Source: Terriglobales bacterium
Lineage (GTDB): Bacteria > Acidobacteriota > Terriglobia > Terriglobales > Acidobacteriaceae
NCBI GenBank assembly: GCA_015655365.1
Contig: JAATFE010000205.1
Location: 1-8,846, forward strand
Direction: 5' to 3'
Length of the DNA stretch: 8,846 nt
Shown: positions 6,347-8,846 of the stretch, piece by piece
How positions within the stretch are numbered: position 1 is the first letter of the stretch
How the letters are laid out: each line of letters begins with the position of its first letter
The notes under the pieces: generated by a model
Databases searched by the model: none
What the model was told of the DNA's origin: nothing
The model's input: the letters and a program-made list of their open reading frames with translations, nothing else
Position numbers and translations under genes: made by a program

Positions 6347-8524
6347 ATGCCAGAATTCCATCCCTTTGTTTCGCCTGACGACAACCGCCCGGAATTTACC
6401 CTCCGCGCCATCCTCCTCGGCTCGTTCTTCGGCGTCATCTTTGGCGCCGTAACGGTCTATGTAGGTTTGCGCGCCGGCCTCACGGTCGCCGCTTCCATCC
6501 CCATTGCGGTGCTCTCCATCAGCATCCTGCGCGCCTTCGGCAAGTCCTCGATCCTCGAGAACATCATCGTCCAGACCACCGGCAACGCCGGCCAGTCCAT
6601 CGCCGCCGGCGTCATCTTCACCCTCCCGGCCCTCATCTTCCTCGGTTTCGACCTCGAGTACGCCCGCATCTTCATGCTCGCCCTCATCGGCGGCTTCCTC
6701 GGCGTCCTCTTCATGGTCCCCCTGCGCAAGCAGCTCATCGTCGACGAGCATGAGAACCTCAAGTTCCCCGAGGGCACGGCCTGCGCCGACGTCCTCAAAG
6801 CCGGAGAAAAAGGCGGCTCCCTGGCCAGCCGCGTCTTCTTCGGCCTCGGCCTGGGCGCGCTCTACACCTTCTTCCAAAATGAGAACCTCTTCGGCGCATG
6901 GCCCGGCACCCCCGAGTTCCGCCCCGACTTCGGTCCCGGCCACGTCCTCAAAGGCTCCTCCATCAAGGCCGACGCCACCACCGAATACATGGGCGTGGGC
7001 TACATCATCGGACCCAAGACAGCCGGCGTCATGCTCGCCGGCGGCGTCCTCTCCTGGCTGGTCCTCATGCCCCTGATCTACTTCTTCGGCAAGGAACTCG
7101 GCCATCCCCTCTATCCCGGCACCGTTCCCGTCGGCCAAATGGGCCCCAGCGACCTCTGGATCACCTACATCCGTCCCATGGGCGCAGGCGCGGTCGCCGC
7201 GGCCGGCTTGATCACCCTCTTCAAGACCATGCCCACCATCGTCAGCGCCCTCACCTCGGGCTTCAAGCACATGCGCGGCGGCAGCGCGGCCGGCGCAGCC
7301 AAGCCCATCCGCACCGAGAAGGACTTCTCCATGGGCACCGCGGTCGCCGGTTCCGGGCTGCTCGTCGTCATCATGTTCTTCTTCCTCTACTTCAAGCCGG
7401 TCCCCGGCGCCAACCTCGGCCCCATTGAGAACCTCGCCGCCTCCCTGCTGATCGTCTTCTTCGGATTCCTCTTCGTCACCGTCAGTTCGCGCATCGTCGG
7501 CCTCATCGGCAGCTCGGCCAACCCCATCTCCGGCATGACCATCGCCACCCTCATGGCCACCTCCGCCATCTTCCTCGTCAGCGGTTGGACAACCCCCGCC
7601 TTCGGCGCGCTCGCCATCACCATCGGCGGCGTGGTCTGCATCGCCTCCGCCGAAGCCGGCGACACCTCCCAGGACCTCAAAACCGGCTATCTCATCGGCG
7701 CAACCCCCCGCCTCCAGCGCTTTGCCTTCCTCATCGGCATCGTGGTTTCCACCGTCGCCATCGGCTTCACCCTCAACATGATGAACGAGGCGCTGCAAGA
7801 GTTCCGCGCCGCTCCCCAGGCATGGGACATCTCCGTGCCCCACGACGGCGTCAACGAACAGAAGGATCCCCGCGGCCTCCACGATCAGTTCCAGGTCATC
7901 GGCGCGGATAAAACCACCACCATGCACCGCAAGAGCGAGTACATCGTTCTCAACGCTCTCGGCTCCTCCGAGCTGGCCGACGGCAAATATCTCTACTCGC
8001 CCACCTCGCACAAGATCGAGGTGCAGTGGATCCCCGGCATCGGCGGCGAAAAGGCTCCCGCTCCCCAGGCCCGCCTGATGGCCACCGTCATCAACGGCAT
8101 TCTCAGCCGCAAGCTCCCCTGGGGACTGGTGCTTCTCGGCGTCTTCATCGTCATCACCGTCGAGTTGTTGGGCATCCGCTCCCTGGCCTTCGCCGTGGGC
8201 GCGTATCTCTCCATCGGCACCACGCTCGCCATCTTCGTCGGCGGCGTCGTCCGCTGGCTGGTCGACTCCGCGGTCAAACGGGCTGGCGGCGATGCCGATG
8301 CCGAGGGCGACGTTTCGCCAGGTTCCCTATTCGCCTCCGGACTCATCGCGGCCGGCGGCATCGTGGGCCTGCTCGGCGTGGCCCTGAAGGGTTACACCAC
8401 CACCTTCAATGTCCCCAACCCCATCCACTTCCAGCTCACCGACAACCCGATCTTCTCGGTCGCGGCTTTTGCTGCCCTGGCCTTCTCCCTCTACTACTTC
8501 GCCCGCAAGCCGCTGAAGAAGTAA
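6347..8524 (+). CDS. OPT-family oligopeptide transporter (TIGR00733-like)
   Basis: This is a multi-spanning inner-membrane secondary transporter of 725 residues. The OPT superfamily moves oligopeptides or peptide-like metal chelates, usually with protons; this substrate is unknown. Family marks are FTLRAILLGSFFGVIFGAVT (17-36), TTGNAGQSIAAGVIFTLPAL (77-96), ENLKFPEGTACADVLKAGEK (136-155), GGVLSWLVLMPLI (232-244), SANPISGMTIATLMATSAIF (390-409), AEAGDTSQDLKTGYLIGATP (435-454) and APAPQARLMATVINGI (570-585). Residues about 484-570 form a long hydrophilic stretch between two membrane segments that looks longer than in the relatives I remember. A second polar stretch (about 644-658, rich in Ala/Gly/Asp) precedes the last helices. 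Codons end overwhelmingly in C, which leaves a spurious 570-codon acidic frame open on the other strand (6299-8011). The start at 6347 is set by GGAG. A terminator follows at 8560-8598. The gene is divergent from the acyltransferase gene, so the two may share regulation. Confidence 0.95.
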   Translation: MPEFHPFVSPDDNRPEFTLRAILLGSFFGVIFGAVTVYVGLRAGLTVAASIPIAVLSISILRAFGKSSILENIIVQTTGNAGQSIAAGVIFTLPALIFLGFDLEYARIFMLALIGGFLGVLFMVPLRKQLIVDEHENLKFPEGTACADVLKAGEKGGSLASRVFFGLGLGALYTFFQNENLFGAWPGTPEFRPDFGPGHVLKGSSIKADATTEYMGVGYIIGPKTAGVMLAGGVLSWLVLMPLIYFFGKELGHPLYPGTVPVGQMGPSDLWITYIRPMGAGAVAAAGLITLFKTMPTIVSALTSGFKHMRGGSAAGAAKPIRTEKDFSMGTAVAGSGLLVVIMFFFLYFKPVPGANLGPIENLAASLLIVFFGFLFVTVSSRIVGLIGSSANPISGMTIATLMATSAIFLVSGWTTPAFGALAITIGGVVCIASAEAGDTSQDLKTGYLIGATPRLQRFAFLIGIVVSTVAIGFTLNMMNEALQEFRAAPQAWDISVPHDGVNEQKDPRGLHDQFQVIGADKTTTMHRKSEYIVLNALGSSELADGKYLYSPTSHKIEVQWIPGIGGEKAPAPQARLMATVINGILSRKLPWGLVLLGVFIVITVELLGIRSLAFAVGAYLSIGTTLAIFVGGVVRWLVDSAVKRAGGDADAEGDVSPGSLFASGLIAAGGIVGLLGVALKGYTTTFNVPNPIHFQLTDNPIFSVAAFAALAFSLYYFARKPLKK

Positions 8525-8559
8525 CCCGGCACAGCGCGCACCTCACTTACCGAACAAGC

Positions 8560-8598
8560 AGAAAAGCTCAGGCCTCATTCCGAGACCTGGGCTTTTCT
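8560..8598 (+). terminator. Rho-independent terminator of the OPT gene, possibly bidirectional
   Basis: AGAAAAGCTCAGG (8560-8572) and CCTGGGCTTTTCT (8586-8598) pair over 13 bp with one G-U wobble and a 13-nt loop. The descending arm contains the U-rich run (TTTTCTT). The mirror A-rich ascending arm would let it work on the other strand as well. It begins 35 bp after the OPT stop codon. Confidence 0.8.
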
Positions 8599-8668
8599 TC
8601 GCAAAGAACCGATACGCCTTTCCAGTTTCTATCTACCCCCCGGCTCTGACCTAACTATAAAAATAGCT

Positions 8669-8722
8669 GTCATCCTGAGCAGAGTTTGGCGCGCACTTTG
8701 CGCCAAACGGAGTCGAAGGACC
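8669..8722. repeat. Hairpin-bearing intergenic repeat element
   Basis: GTTTGGCGC (8684-8692) and GCGCCAAAC (8700-8708) form a perfect 9-bp stem with a 7-nt loop. It is flanked by GTCATCCTGAGC (8669-8680) and GGAGTCGAAGGACC (8709-8722). These flanks together resemble the dispersed bacterial intergenic motif of the GTCATCCTGAGC...GAAGGACC type that I recall from acidobacterial and other genomes, here with a hairpin in the middle. The resemblance is from memory. No coding potential is seen. Confidence 0.6.
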
Positions 8723-8780
8723 TGCGTTTTCTTTTGCTGGAGTTACGCAACAAACGTCAGAAACCGCAAGCGAGCGGGTG

Positions 8781-8818
8781 CCCCAGGTTCGGCGCAGCTT
8801 CATCGCGCCTAACCTGGG
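8781..8818. repeat. Second hairpin-forming intergenic repeat element
   Basis: CCCAGGTTCGGCGC (8782-8795) pairs with GCGCCTAACCTGGG (8805-8818) over 14 bp with one mismatch and a 9-nt loop. It follows GCGGGTG and lacks a T-tract, so it is not a standard terminator. The GGGTGCCCCA...TGGGA frame around a variable stem resembles palindromic intergenic repeats I recall from Acidobacteria. From 8599 to 8846, on both strands, I see no gene, only these two elements and AT-richer spacers. Confidence 0.6.
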
Positions 8819-8846
8819 ATATTCCTACCTATTGTTTCTTGTTACC

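Noticed and set aside
6299..8011. A 570-codon acidic, Gly/Glu/Asp-rich open frame on the minus strand
   Set aside because: It is the mirror of the strongly C-ending codons of the OPT gene. It has no recognisable domain, and the OPT reading is unmistakable.

Overview
The window looks like chromosomal DNA of an acidobacterium (Terriglobia type). The main reasons are a very large TonB-dependent receptor that starts with a carboxypeptidase-regulatory-like domain, a family heavily expanded in Acidobacteriota; the GC-rich, C-ending codons, strongest in the transporter gene; and hairpin-bearing intergenic repeats. The assignment is inferred from family content. No rRNA, tRNA, CRISPR array, insertion sequence or phage gene was seen.

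Layout, left to right. (1) 1-505, minus strand: the N-terminal part of an exported tetratricopeptide-repeat protein that runs off the left edge. (2) 561-602: a strong rho-independent terminator for the next gene. (3) 617-4150, minus: an 1177-residue Oar-like TonB-dependent outer-membrane receptor. (4) 4151-5005: an 855-bp gap. Its left half holds a good sigma70-type promoter for the receptor gene, a perfect 16-bp CG-centred palindrome just downstream of that promoter, a second operator-like site in the promoter spacer, and a predicted leader of about 445 nt. Its right half holds small repeats and no supported gene. (5) 5006-6178, minus: a 390-residue polytopic membrane acyltransferase related to NagX/HGSNAT (COG4299). 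(6) 6179-6346: a divergent intergenic region. (7) 6347-8524, plus: a 725-residue OPT-family transporter. (8) 8525-8846: a terminator hairpin, then two hairpin-forming elements that look like dispersed intergenic repeats; no gene.

Taken together, the receptor could bring a ligand across the outer membrane, the OPT protein could move a peptide-like or chelate substrate across the inner membrane, and the NagX-like protein could acetylate a sugar at that membrane. NagX homologues in other bacteria sit in N-acetylglucosamine/chitin loci, and LacI-family regulators bind CG-centred palindromes like the one found here. A sugar- or amino-sugar-responsive uptake locus is therefore a reasonable hypothesis. 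The genes are in separate transcription units, however, and no regulator gene or sugar-catabolic enzyme lies in the window. Nothing here amounts to a clearly new system. The most interesting signal is the two-site operator arrangement and long leader in front of the receptor gene.
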